This document shows, one piece after another, positions 9,046 to 18,040 of a stretch of 64,000 nucleotides of DNA. Origin of the DNA: SZUA-444 sp965226565 (GTDB lineage Bacteria > Bacillota > Clostridia > Oscillospirales > Ruminococcaceae); the NCBI GenBank assembly GCA_965226565.1, contig CBDDDI010000004.1:1-64000 (forward strand). The letters run 5' to 3'. The position numbers and the translations under genes are program-made. The notes beneath the pieces were generated by a model. It was not told where the DNA came from, did not search any database, and saw only the letters and a list, made by a program, of their open reading frames with translations. Each line of letters begins with the position of its first letter. The first letter of the stretch is position 1.

Positions 9046-10011
9046 TTATTGCAAATATTTAGCATGATATTCTTCAAAACAAATTTTCTCATTATAAAGC
9101 TTTGTAGCAATATCAACACCAACATATCTAACATGCCAAGGCTCTGGAGTATAACCTGTTAAATGTACTTTTTCTTTTGTATATCTAATAATAAATCCAT
9201 ATTTATGTGCATTTTTAATCATCCAAGAGCTTTCTTTTGTTCTACCAAAATCATCTATTCCACCTTTGCTGCCTATTACATCAGCAACCAAACCTGTTTG
9301 ATGTTCACTTTGGCCTGCTCTAGCTGAATAAGTATCAACAACAGCAGCAGGATCATTGTTAAGATATCTATCATAAAGATTTTTTTGGTAACTATAAGAA
9401 CGATATGTGCTTTGTGCTTTAATAAAGTAACCTTGTTTAGCTGCATCAGCACACATTTTTTCAAATGGAACAGCAGCAACATTTCTCATAGTATTAGTAG
9501 ATCTGTTTGAATATCTTGAATCTAATTTTCTTAAATCAGATGGTTCATATTTACTTGGCAAAGCATTATATTTATTAACCAAAACAGTAATACTATTAGG
9601 ATCTTCTATTTTTTTTACATTTGTATAAAATGGCAAATCAATTCCTATATTAACATTTAAAATTGCTTGTTCATATGCCATATTTTCATTTTTAGCTTTA
9701 TAATCAATATATCGTTGTCTTAAAGATGGATTATAATAACCTAATGAAACAAATGCATCAATTGTAGAGCTATCATCATCTATTTCAGAATCTTCAGGAA
9801 GTTTTGTTTCTGGTTTCTTTTTTTCTGTTACATCAGAAGATGTAGTATCCTTAGTTTGTTCAGTCGCCTGAGTTGTTTGAGAATAGTCATCATCAGCTAT
9901 AGAACCATTATTATTATCATTAGAGTTGATTAACATCATAGCTATAACGCCTCCAATTATTAATAAAATCAATACGATAATAGGTATGTAACGATTTCTT
10001 TTTTTATTCAT
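9046..10011 (-). CDS. D-Ala-D-Ala carboxypeptidase, VanY family (peptidase M15B)
   Basis: Zinc carboxypeptidase that trims the terminal D-Ala from peptidoglycan stem peptides. The 321-residue protein has a short basic N terminus, one membrane anchor at about 9-27, and a Ser/Thr/Asp-rich linker of about 60 residues. The M15B domain carries AQSTYRSYSYQKNLYDRY, SEHQTGLVADV (the His and Asp are zinc ligands) and PEPWHVRYVG (third zinc ligand His). It is therefore a membrane-anchored outer-surface enzyme. There is no vancomycin-resistance context, so housekeeping wall maturation is more likely than resistance. Confidence 0.88.
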   Translation of the reverse strand: MNKKRNRYIPIIVLILLIIGGVIAMMLINSNDNNNGSIADDDYSQTTQATEQTKDTTSSDVTEKKKPETKLPEDSEIDDDSSTIDAFVSLGYYNPSLRQRYIDYKAKNENMAYEQAILNVNIGIDLPFYTNVKKIEDPNSITVLVNKYNALPSKYEPSDLRKLDSRYSNRSTNTMRNVAAVPFEKMCADAAKQGYFIKAQSTYRSYSYQKNLYDRYLNNDPAAVVDTYSARAGQSEHQTGLVADVIGSKGGIDDFGRTKESSWMIKNAHKYGFIIRYTKEKVHLTGYTPEPWHVRYVGVDIATKLYNEKICFEEYHAKYLQ

Positions 10012-10152
10012 TTTCTGCCTCCAATTAAAATGTTACTAATATTTCAACTTAATATAATTTTTTACAAAAAACCACAAATATAATTTTAATCCAATTTATA
10101 TACAAAGTCAATATTTTAAATTTGATAAAATGATTTTATTGTTTTCAAACTG

Positions 10153-10181
10153 TTGAATTAATTGAGGTTGTAAGGTATAAT
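10153..10181 (+). promoter_or_regulatory. Sigma-A promoter of glyA
   Basis: TTGAAT (10153-10158) and TATAAT (10176-10181) are separated by 17 bp, 31 bp ahead of the glyA start. I see no riboswitch in the short leader. Confidence 0.75.
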
Positions 10182-10211
10182 TATAGTAGAATTTTTAAAG
10201 GAGCGGAATTT

Positions 10212-11462
10212 ATGAATAAAAAACTTGTTGATACAATTGGATATGTGTCTGAATGCGACAAAGAAGTAGGAGATGCATTAAACTTAGAACTTGCTAGACA
10301 AAGAAAAAATATTGAACTTATTGCTAGTGAAAATATTGTTTCTCCAGCTGTTATGGCTGCGATGGGTACAGTTCTTACTAACAAATATGCTGAAGGTTAT
10401 CCTGGAAAAAGATATTATGGTGGCTGTGAATGTGTTGACGTTGTTGAAGATATTGCAATAGAAAGAGCATGCAAATTATTTGGTGCTAAATACGCAAATG
10501 TACAAGCTCATTCTGGCGCTCAAGCAAACACTGCTGTTTATTTTGCTTTAATTAATCCAGGTGATACTGTTATGGGTATGAGCCTTGCTCATGGTGGACA
10601 CTTAACACATGGTTCTCCTGTAAATATATCAGGTAAATATTATAATTTTGTTCCTTATGGTCTTGATGATGATGGAAAAATAGATTATGAAGCTTTAGAA
10701 ACTCTTGCTAAAGAAAATAAACCTAAATTGATTGTTGCTGGCGCTAGTGCTTATTCTAGAGCAATTGATTTTGAAAGAATTTCTAAAGTAGCGAAAGATG
10801 TTGGTGCTTTGTTTATGGTTGATATGGCTCATATTGCTGGTCTTGTTGCTGCCAATCTTCATCAATCTCCAGTTCCTTATGCTGATGTTGTTACATCAAC
10901 TACTCATAAAACTTTAAGAGGTCCACGTGGTGGTCTTATTCTTACAAACAATGAAGACATAGCTAAAAAAATTAATAAAGCTATTTTTCCTGGAATCCAA
11001 GGTGGTCCATTAATGCATGTTATTGCATCAAAAGCAGTTTGTTTTGGTGAAGCATTACAACCTGATTTTAAAGAATATGCAAAACAAGTTATAGATAATG
11101 CCAAAGCTTTAGCAGATGGACTTGTTAAACGTGGATTTAATTTGGTTTCTAACGGAACTGACAACCATTTAATACTTGTTGATTTGCAAAAATTTAATAT
11201 AACAGGTAAAGAATTAGAACATAGACTTGATGAAGTTTACATTACTGTTAATAAAAATACAATTCCTAATGATCCTCAAAGTCCATTTGTTACAAGTGGT
11301 ATTAGAATTGGTACTCCTGCAATTACATCAAGAGGTTTTGTTGCAGAAGATATGGATAAAATAGCAGAATTTATTTTCTTAACTGCAACAGATTTTGAAA
11401 ATAGTGCTAACAAAATTAAAGCTGGTGTAAATGCTTTGTGTGATAAATATCCTTTATATTAA
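10212..11462 (+). CDS. glyA: Serine hydroxymethyltransferase
   Basis: PLP enzyme converting serine and tetrahydrofolate to glycine and 5,10-methylene-tetrahydrofolate, the main source of one-carbon units. The 416-residue cytoplasmic protein has the family hallmarks: IELIASENIVSPAVM near the N terminus, the YPGKRYYGGCECVD loop, and the PLP lysine Lys233 in the TSTTHKTLRGPRGG motif. The ATG follows aaaggag. It is a monocistronic gene with its own promoter and terminator. Confidence 0.97.
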   Translation: MNKKLVDTIGYVSECDKEVGDALNLELARQRKNIELIASENIVSPAVMAAMGTVLTNKYAEGYPGKRYYGGCECVDVVEDIAIERACKLFGAKYANVQAHSGAQANTAVYFALINPGDTVMGMSLAHGGHLTHGSPVNISGKYYNFVPYGLDDDGKIDYEALETLAKENKPKLIVAGASAYSRAIDFERISKVAKDVGALFMVDMAHIAGLVAANLHQSPVPYADVVTSTTHKTLRGPRGGLILTNNEDIAKKINKAIFPGIQGGPLMHVIASKAVCFGEALQPDFKEYAKQVIDNAKALADGLVKRGFNLVSNGTDNHLILVDLQKFNITGKELEHRLDEVYITVNKNTIPNDPQSPFVTSGIRIGTPAITSRGFVAEDMDKIAEFIFLTATDFENSANKIKAGVNALCDKYPLY

Positions 11463-11472
11463 TAATAAATTT

Positions 11473-11505
11473 AAAAGAGAACTTTAATTAAAAAGTTCTC
11501 TTTTT
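11473..11505 (+). terminator. Terminator of glyA
   Basis: A 13-bp stem (11473-11485 with 11492-11504) is followed by a run of seven T. Confidence 0.85.
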
Positions 11506-11515
11506 TTGTATACAA

Positions 11516-11545
11516 AAAAGCAGTAGTATAAAAACTACTGCTTTT
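11516..11545 (-). terminator. Terminator of the tig-clpP-clpX cluster
   Basis: An 11-bp perfect stem (11516-11526 with 11535-11545) ends in a T run on the minus strand, 5 bases after the clpX stop. Confidence 0.8.
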
Positions 11546-11549
11546 AAAT

Positions 11550-12812
11550 TTATATTGCTTTTTTTGTTTTAGCCTTTTTGGTAACAATTTTAGGTTTTTC
11601 TCCATCAGCAACACAATCAGCTGTAATAACTACCTCTGAAATATTATTGTCAGATGGTGTATCAAACATAACATCCATCAAAATATGTTCGATTATAGAA
11701 CGTAAACCTCTAGCACCAATTTTTTGTTCAATAGCTTTTTTAGCAACTTCAACCAATGATTCGTCTTCAAATGTAAGATCAACATCATCTAAATCAAATA
11801 GCTTTTGATATTGTTTAACAAGAGCATTTTTAGGTTCAGTAAGTATTTTAACCAAAGCTTTTTCATCAAGTTCTTCCAAAACAGTTATAACAGGCAATCT
11901 ACCAATAAGTTCAGGAACAAGGCCAAATTTAACAAGATCTTGAGGAATAACTCTTTTTAATATATTATTAGCTTCTTTAGAATTTGATTTTATTTCTCCA
12001 CCAAATCCAAGAGAACTAGATTCAGTACGTTTTTGAATAGATTTTTCAAGTCCATCAAAAGCACCACCACAAATAAACAAAATATTTTTTGTATTAATTT
12101 GAATAAACTCTTGATGAGGATGTTTTCTTCCACCTTGAGGAGGAACATTAGAAACAGTGCCTTCAATAATTTTCAAAAGAGCTTGTTGAACACCTTCACC
12201 ACTAACATCTCTAGTAATAGAAGTATTTTCTGATTTTCTAGCTACTTTATCAATTTCATCAATATAAATGATTCCACGTTCAGCAGCTTCAATATCAAAA
12301 TTAGCATTTTGAACTAATCTCAACAAAACATTCTCAACATCATCACCAACATAACCAGCTTCAGTTAAAGTAGTAGCATCAGCTATTGCAAATGGAACAT
12401 TAAGAATTTTTGCTAAAGTTTGTGCTAATAAAGTTTTACCTACACCTGTAGGACCAAGTAAAAGCACATTACTTTTTTGTATCTCAACATCATTATCAGA
12501 TTCATTATAAATTCTTTTGTAATGATTATAAACAGATACAGCAAGTGAAATTTTAGCTTCTTCTTGACCTATAACATAATCATCTAAAACTTTTTTTATC
12601 TCAACAGGTTTAGTTAATTTAAAACCTTCATCAGATTTCTTTTTAGATTTCATATTATGAGTTCTGCCACCATTTTGGTCTTCAAGAATCTCATAACAAT
12701 ATAAAACACATTCATCACATATATTTCCGCTTGGAGCAGAAAACATATTATGAACTTTATTTTCAGCTTTTCCACAAAAGCTACAGCGTTTTAGCTCATC
12801 ATTACTCGCCAC
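11550..12812 (-). CDS. clpX: ATP-dependent Clp protease ATP-binding subunit ClpX
   Basis: AAA+ unfoldase that recognises tagged proteins (including tmRNA-tagged ones) and feeds them to ClpP. The start is a GTG at 12812 with an aggtg site. The 420 residues begin with a zinc-binding domain (Cys10, Cys13, Cys32, Cys35). Then come Walker A GPTGVGKT, the pore loop GYVGDDVE, Walker B IIYIDEIDK and the IGF-like ClpP loop region (SSSLGFGGE). The C-terminal domain is typical and the Lys-rich tail normal. It follows clpP by 12 bases in the order tig-clpP-clpX. Confidence 0.97.
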   Translation of the reverse strand: MASNDELKRCSFCGKAENKVHNMFSAPSGNICDECVLYCYEILEDQNGGRTHNMKSKKKSDEGFKLTKPVEIKKVLDDYVIGQEEAKISLAVSVYNHYKRIYNESDNDVEIQKSNVLLLGPTGVGKTLLAQTLAKILNVPFAIADATTLTEAGYVGDDVENVLLRLVQNANFDIEAAERGIIYIDEIDKVARKSENTSITRDVSGEGVQQALLKIIEGTVSNVPPQGGRKHPHQEFIQINTKNILFICGGAFDGLEKSIQKRTESSSLGFGGEIKSNSKEANNILKRVIPQDLVKFGLVPELIGRLPVITVLEELDEKALVKILTEPKNALVKQYQKLFDLDDVDLTFEDESLVEVAKKAIEQKIGARGLRSIIEHILMDVMFDTPSDNNISEVVITADCVADGEKPKIVTKKAKTKKAI

Positions 12813-12824
12813 GAAAACACCTGC

Positions 12825-13415
12825 CTATCTCTTTAGAATAACCTTATCAATTAATCCATATTCTTTAGCTTCTTGAGCAGACATAAAATTATCTCTATCT
12901 GTATCAGCTTGAATTACTTCAAAAGGCTTACCTGTATTCTCACTTAAAATTGTATTCAATCTATGTTTTGTTTTGTCAATATGGTCAGCACGAATTTTAA
13001 TATCTGTAGCTTGACCTGATATTCCACCACCAGAAATTAGTGGTTGGTGAATCATTATTTCGCTATTAGGAAGTGCAAAACGTTTTCCTTTAGCACCAGA
13101 GGATAGCAAAAAAGCACCCATTGAAGCTGCCATGCCTATACAAATTGTAGAAACATCGCATTTGATATAATTCATTGTATCATATATTGCCATACCATCA
13201 GTAACAGAACCACCAGGACTATTAATATAAAAATTAATATCTTTTTCTGGATCCTGACCTTCAAGATACAATAGCTGAGCAACAATTAAGCTAGCTGTTG
13301 TGCTATTAACATCTTCTGACAATACAATAATTCTATCATTCAATAAACGAGAGAAAATGTCATACGAACGCTCGCCACGACTAGTTTGCTCGACAACATA
13401 AGGAACTAAACTCAT
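12825..13415 (-). CDS. clpP: ATP-dependent Clp protease proteolytic subunit
   Basis: Serine protease forming the 14-mer chamber that degrades ClpX- or ClpC-delivered substrates. The 196-residue protein has the catalytic triad in standard positions: Ser98 in GMAASMG, His123 in MIHQP, and the Asp in DTDRDNFM. The N-terminal loop and processing region (VPYVVEQTSRGERSYDI) is typical. It sits between tig and clpX, with a ggaggg ribosome site before its ATG. Confidence 0.97.
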   Translation of the reverse strand: MSLVPYVVEQTSRGERSYDIFSRLLNDRIIVLSEDVNSTTASLIVAQLLYLEGQDPEKDINFYINSPGGSVTDGMAIYDTMNYIKCDVSTICIGMAASMGAFLLSSGAKGKRFALPNSEIMIHQPLISGGGISGQATDIKIRADHIDKTKHRLNTILSENTGKPFEVIQADTDRDNFMSAQEAKEYGLIDKVILKR

Positions 13416-13454
13416 AAATTACCCTCCATATAATGATTAAAATTAATTAAATTA

Positions 13455-14735
13455 CTACTTTATAACTGCTTCAGATTTAATAAATTCAACTGCTTTACTA
13501 ACAGATAAATCTTTCTTTAATTCAACAGCAGGAACATACATTTTAACTTGTTCAACTTCCATTTTATAAGTTTCTGCAAGTTTAGCAAATTCTGCTTCAA
13601 CTTCTTCATCAGAAACTTCAATGTTTTCAAGATCAGTAATTTTTTCTAATGCAAGTCTTAATTTAACTTGTTTTGTAGCTTGCTCTTCAAAAGTTTTTCT
13701 GAAAGCATCCATATCCATACCTGTGTATTGTAAATAAACATCAATGTCCATACCTTGTGAGCCTAAACGGTTTTTGAAATCAGCAACCATATCATCAACT
13801 CTTTTTGTGAACATAACTTCAGGAATTTCACCTGTCATTTTTTCTATAACAGTATCAACAAGTTTGTTTTCAACATCAGCTTCAGCTTTTTTCTCAGCAG
13901 CTTCTTCAAGTTTCTTTCTTAGATCAGCTTTAAGCTCATCAACAGTATCAAATTCAGTTGTATCTTTTACAAATTCCTCATCAACTTCAGGAAGTTCTTT
14001 AACTTTAATTTCATGTAATTTAACTTTGAAAACAACAGCTTTTCCAGCAAGGTCAGAAGCTTGGTAATCTTCTGGGAAAGTTACATTAACATCAAATTCA
14101 TCGCCTATATTATGATCAACAATTTGCTCTTCAAAACCAGGAATAAATTGGCCACTACCAAGACCTAAAGTAAAGTTTTCACCTTTTCCGCCTTCAAAAG
14201 CAACATTATCAAGGAAACCTTCGAAATCAATAACAACTTCGTCTTCCATTTTTGCAGCTCTATCATCAACAGAAATAATTCTAGCGCCTTGTTCTCTCAA
14301 TTTATTTACTTCAGCATCAACTTCCTCATCAGTAACATCATTGACAACTTTTTCCACTTCTATTCCTTTATAACCTTCAACTTGGATTTCAGGTTTTGTA
14401 ATACAAGTAGCTTTAATTTTAACGCCTTCTTCTTTTGAAACAGCAGTAACTTCAACTTCAGGACGATCAACAAGAGTTAATTTAGCCTCATCTATAGCTT
14501 CAGTAACAGCAGCAGGATAGATTGAATTTACAGCATCTTCATAAAAAGCACTTTCGCCATATGTTTTTTCAATCATTTTTCTTGTAGCTTTTCCTGGTCT
14601 AAAACCTGGAACAGTGATTTTCTTTTTAGCTTTTTGATATGCTTTTTCAACTGCAGCTTCAAAATCCTCAGCATTTACTTCAATTTCTAATTCTACTTTG
14701 TTTTCTTCTACTTTATTTGTTGATTTTAAATTCAT
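13455..14735 (-). CDS. tig: Trigger factor (ribosome-associated chaperone and prolyl isomerase)
   Basis: Chaperone that binds the ribosome exit tunnel and protects nascent chains. The 426-residue protein has the N-terminal ribosome-binding domain with the signature VPGFRPGKATRKMIEK (normally GFRxGxxP). A central FKBP-type isomerase domain follows (about 150-245, VVIDFEGFLDNVAFEGGKGENF), then a helical C-terminal cradle. It starts at an ATG with ggaggatt. It is the first gene of the tig-clpP-clpX group, a common order in Firmicutes. Confidence 0.96.
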   Translation of the reverse strand: MNLKSTNKVEENKVELEIEVNAEDFEAAVEKAYQKAKKKITVPGFRPGKATRKMIEKTYGESAFYEDAVNSIYPAAVTEAIDEAKLTLVDRPEVEVTAVSKEEGVKIKATCITKPEIQVEGYKGIEVEKVVNDVTDEEVDAEVNKLREQGARIISVDDRAAKMEDEVVIDFEGFLDNVAFEGGKGENFTLGLGSGQFIPGFEEQIVDHNIGDEFDVNVTFPEDYQASDLAGKAVVFKVKLHEIKVKELPEVDEEFVKDTTEFDTVDELKADLRKKLEEAAEKKAEADVENKLVDTVIEKMTGEIPEVMFTKRVDDMVADFKNRLGSQGMDIDVYLQYTGMDMDAFRKTFEEQATKQVKLRLALEKITDLENIEVSDEEVEAEFAKLAETYKMEVEQVKMYVPAVELKKDLSVSKAVEFIKSEAVIK

Positions 14736-14772
14736 TTAAAAAATCCTCCAATAATAATTAAATATCTAAATG

Positions 14773-14781
14773 ATTATACCA
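14773..14781 (-). promoter_or_regulatory. Candidate extended -10 promoter of tig-clpP-clpX
   Basis: On the minus strand TGGTATAAT forms an extended -10 element about 38 bp ahead of tig. No good -35 hexamer is visible, and I see no CIRCE or CtsR-type heat-shock operator. Confidence 0.45.
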
Positions 14782-14833
14782 TATTTACAAAATACTTTCT
14801 ACAGTAAAAAAACATTTTTACATATTCGATAAT

Positions 14834-15508
14834 TTATCTTACTTTACAAAGACAAAAATGTCTATAATCACTAGAAATAAGTGTATAATCAATTCCATCT
14901 CTGTTTCCATTAATAGCATATTTGCTAGATGCACCATGAATATGACCATAATAACATTCATTAATTTGATATTTTTGTAAAACATCAATAATTTCATAAT
15001 TATAATCAGCACCAAAAATTGGTGGATAATGCATAAAAACTATAGGTTTTAAATTTTCTTTAAGTGCAGATTGAATAGAAGTCTCAAGCCTCATTGCTTC
15101 TCTTAATAGCACTTTCTTATCAACAGGCTCTTTAGTCTCATTAATCCAACCTCTAGTTCCACATATACCAAATTCCTCATAACTATAATGATTATTATGC
15201 AATATTTTCAAAGTATCAAGTTCTTTTTCCTCAAAAAATTTGTTCATTTTATTTTGAGTAGTCCACCAATAATCATGATTACCTTTAAGAAGTATTTTTG
15301 TACCTTTTAGTTTATTTACAAATGCAAAATCCTCATATGATTGCTCAAGATTCATTCCCCAAGATGTATCACCAGCAAGCACAACAACATCATCATCTTT
15401 AACTGTTTTTTGCCAATTCTCTTTTATTCTTTCAACGTAATTTTCCCAACCAGCAAAAACTTCCATAGATTTATTAGCAGAAAGCGACAAATGAAGGTCA
15501 CCTATCAC
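14834..15508 (-). CDS. Metallophosphoesterase (COG1768 family), start codon uncertain
   Basis: Calcineurin-like phosphoesterase of unknown substrate. Metal-binding motifs are intact: GDLHLS, VVLAGDTSWGM, LLKGNHDYWW, MHYPP and YGHIHG. The only standard in-frame start is the GTG at 15508, which yields MIGDLHLS and removes the first beta strand. Five codons further upstream would supply the expected N terminus (Ile-Ser-Leu-Tyr-Val before Ile-Gly-Asp), but that codon is ATT, just after an in-frame TGA. An ATG with an aaagg site sits at the right distance in the wrong frame, and one fewer A in the following AAA would join it. So this is either an ATT start, a frameshift, or a sequence error. Confidence 0.8.
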   Translation of the reverse strand: MIGDLHLSLSANKSMEVFAGWENYVERIKENWQKTVKDDDVVVLAGDTSWGMNLEQSYEDFAFVNKLKGTKILLKGNHDYWWTTQNKMNKFFEEKELDTLKILHNNHYSYEEFGICGTRGWINETKEPVDKKVLLREAMRLETSIQSALKENLKPIVFMHYPPIFGADYNYEIIDVLQKYQINECYYGHIHGASSKYAINGNRDGIDYTLISSDYRHFCLCKVR

Positions 15509-15550
15509 ATAAAGTGAAATATTTCATCACGCCTTTCTTGTCCTTTGTTT

Positions 15551-17047
15551 TTAAACTTCTAGTGTCTTTAAAACAAATTCTTTCATTTCAGTTTTGTCAA
15601 TAGTTTGTGAAAATCTAACTTTTTTATCTTTAAGATCAGAAAGTTGATTTGGAATATCTTGTTTTGAAATCTCATTCAATTTAATAACCTTTTCAAACTC
15701 ATCAAGTGAAGCGTTATCATCTTTAGAAACAGCGTCAAGCACACTAGTGCTGAATTTATAAGGACTAGCTGTAGAAGCAATAATTGTTTTTGTTTGGTCA
15801 TTTGTACTAGCTTTATAATCTTCATAAACTTTAACAGCAACAGCAGTATGAGTATCACAAGTATAAAAATATTTATCAAAAATATTTTTTATTGTTTCTT
15901 TTGTTTGATTATCATCACAACAACCAGCATAAAAACTATCTTTAAGTTTTGCTTTAACATCATCATTAACTTCATATTTTCCTGTTGATGAAAGTGAAGA
16001 AAACCATTCATTAATTTGAGCATCATTTTCACCACAAAGATGATAAAGAAGCCTTTCTAAATTACTTGAAATAAGAATATCCATTGATGGAGAAATAGTT
16101 GTAAAGAATTTTCTATTTCTATCATAAACACCTTTGTTTATAAAATCAGTTAAAACATTATTTGCATTTGATGCACAAATAAGTTTATTAACTGGAAGTC
16201 CCATTTGTTTTGCGTAGAACCCAGCAAGAATATTACCAAAATTACCAGTAGGAACAACTATATTTATTTTATCTCCAAGCTCAATTTCTTTATCTTTAAC
16301 AAGCTGAGCATAACTAGAAATATAATATATAATTTGAGGAGCAAGTCTTCCCCAATTAATTGAGTTTGCACTAGAAAATATCATGCCATTTTCCTCAAGC
16401 TCATTTACAATATCTTCATTAGTAAAAATTGTTTTTACACCTGTTTGAGCATCATCAAAATTACCTTTGATAGCACAAACTTCAACATTTTCACCATCTT
16501 GAGTAGTCATTTGTTTCTTTTGCATTTCACTTACGCCATCTTCTGGATAGAAAACAAGAATTTCAGTACCTTCAACATCTTTAAATCCTTCAAGAGCAGC
16601 TTTTCCTGTATCTCCAGAAGTTGCAACCAAAATAACAATCTTTTTATTCAGTTTAATTTTTTTTGCTGAAGTAGTTAAAAGAAACGGTAAAATTTGCAAA
16701 GCCATATCTTTAAATGCACATGTTGGTCCGTGCCAAAGTTCTAACATATAAGTTCCATCAAAAAGATGTGAAATTTCTGCAATATTCTCTGTTGAAAACT
16801 TTTTATCATTATAAGCATTTTCAACACAAAATTTAATTTCATCTTGTGTAAAATCAGTTAAAAACTTAGAAAAAACATAAGCAGCTCTTTCGCTATATTT
16901 CATAGTACCTAATTTACTTATTTCTTCTAAAGAAAAAGATGGCATTTCGCTAGGAACAAAAAGTCCACCATCTTTTGAGATACCTTGAACTATCGCTTGA
17001 GCTGAAGTCACATTAACGTTACTATTTCGTGTGCTTTTATAAAACAT
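15551..17047 (-). CDS. thrC: Threonine synthase
   Basis: PLP enzyme converting O-phosphohomoserine to threonine. I prefer the ATG at 17047 (MFYKSTRN, 498 residues), which has a well-spaced aaggtga; an ATG three codons upstream lies too close to that site. Family marks are the N-terminal YKSTRN start, GISKDGGLFVP, and the PLP lysine in WHGPTCAFKDMAL. Its length of about 500 residues matches the longer threonine synthase class. It lies downstream of yraN with only 15 bases between them. I see no T-box leader. Confidence 0.95.
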   Translation of the reverse strand: MFYKSTRNSNVNVTSAQAIVQGISKDGGLFVPSEMPSFSLEEISKLGTMKYSERAAYVFSKFLTDFTQDEIKFCVENAYNDKKFSTENIAEISHLFDGTYMLELWHGPTCAFKDMALQILPFLLTTSAKKIKLNKKIVILVATSGDTGKAALEGFKDVEGTEILVFYPEDGVSEMQKKQMTTQDGENVEVCAIKGNFDDAQTGVKTIFTNEDIVNELEENGMIFSSANSINWGRLAPQIIYYISSYAQLVKDKEIELGDKINIVVPTGNFGNILAGFYAKQMGLPVNKLICASNANNVLTDFINKGVYDRNRKFFTTISPSMDILISSNLERLLYHLCGENDAQINEWFSSLSSTGKYEVNDDVKAKLKDSFYAGCCDDNQTKETIKNIFDKYFYTCDTHTAVAVKVYEDYKASTNDQTKTIIASTASPYKFSTSVLDAVSKDDNASLDEFEKVIKLNEISKQDIPNQLSDLKDKKVRFSQTIDKTEMKEFVLKTLEV

Positions 17048-17062
17048 TACATTCACCTTACC

Positions 17063-17440
17063 TTAAAAAAATATATTTGTATCACTCATATCATAAGCGT
17101 TTTCTATATAATCAATTCTGTTAACATTATCATTATGTAAAACAACAACAGCAACATCAAACCTTGGTTGTAAATCACAATTGTTTTTCAAAAAATACTG
17201 TCTAGCAGTTTTAAAAATTCTAAGTTTTTTTGTTTTATTAATAGAATCAAAACCAGATGTTAAAGAATTATTTTTACGAGTTTTAACTTCAACAATAGCA
17301 ATAATATCATCCTTTTTTGCTATTATATCAATTTCTCCACCTCTAATTGTGTAATTTTTCTCAACAATTTCATAACCTTTATTTATAAGAAACTCAGCTA
17401 CCGCATGTTCACCTATATTTCCTATCTTTCTGCAATTCAC
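17063..17440 (-). CDS. yraN: YraN family (UPF0102) nuclease-fold protein
   Basis: Small protein with a restriction-endonuclease-like fold; no firm biological role is established. The 125 residues show the family core GxxGEHAVAEFLINKGYEIVEKNY, GGEIDIIA and AIVEVKTRK, which correspond to catalytic Glu, Asp and Glu-x-Lys positions of this fold. The start is a GTG placed immediately after the rnhB stop (TAG-GTG), with the aggtg inside the junction. This gives the N terminus MNCRKIGNIGE usual for the family. It is tightly coupled to rnhB, a common arrangement. Confidence 0.9.
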   Translation of the reverse strand: MNCRKIGNIGEHAVAEFLINKGYEIVEKNYTIRGGEIDIIAKKDDIIAIVEVKTRKNNSLTSGFDSINKTKKLRIFKTARQYFLKNNCDLQPRFDVAVVVLHNDNVNRIDYIENAYDMSDTNIFF

Positions 17441-18040
17441 CTATTTAGCAAAAAACTTTTTCAAAAAGCTCATTCTATGTACTTCACTAACACCATGTTT
17501 AGTTATCATTTCATAATGAAGTTTAGTACCATAACCTTTATGTTTAGCAAAACAATACTGCGGATATTGTTTGTCAATTTCAATCATTTTTCTATCTCTT
17601 GAAACTTTAGCAAGAATTGAAGCAGCAGCAATACTTTGACTTTTAGCATCACCTTTAACAACAGCTTCACTTAAACAAAAGACTTCAGGAGCTTTATTTC
17701 CATCAATCAATGCAATGTCAGGTTTAATATTCAGTCCTTCAATTGCTCTTTTCATTGCAAGCATTGTAGCGTTTAATATATTCATCTGCTCAATTTCTTG
17801 AACTGTGGCAGTCGCAATACAATAAGCAGCCGCTTTTTGAATAATCTCATCAAAAAGTTTTTCTCTTTTTTTCTCAGTTAATTTTTTGCTATCATTTATA
17901 CCTTCAATAACAACGTCTTTTTCAAAAACAACAGCTGCAGTATAAACATCTCCAGCCAAAGGACCTCTTCCAGCCTCATCAACACCACAAATCACAGGAT
18001 ATTTTTCTCTAATTTTATTATCATATAAAAAAAGTTCCAT
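17441..18040 (-). CDS. rnhB: Ribonuclease HII
   Basis: Cleaves RNA-DNA hybrids and removes single ribonucleotides from DNA. The 199-residue protein has the catalytic GVDEAGRGPLAGDV motif near residue 20 and ALIDGNKAP. A VVKGDAKSQSIAAASILAKVSRD block and the KHKGYGTKLHYE motif follow. The start ATG overlaps the rbgA stop by one base (TAATG), which indicates translational coupling. Confidence 0.96.
   Translation of the reverse strand: MELFLYDNKIREKYPVICGVDEAGRGPLAGDVYTAAVVFEKDVVIEGINDSKKLTEKKREKLFDEIIQKAAAYCIATATVQEIEQMNILNATMLAMKRAIEGLNIKPDIALIDGNKAPEVFCLSEAVVKGDAKSQSIAAASILAKVSRDRKMIEIDKQYPQYCFAKHKGYGTKLHYEMITKHGVSEVHRMSFLKKFFAK

Noticed and set aside
9046..10011. VanY-type gene as part of a vancomycin-resistance cluster
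   Set aside because: No vanR/S, vanH/A/X or similar genes are nearby; the gene stands alone next to rarA and glyA.
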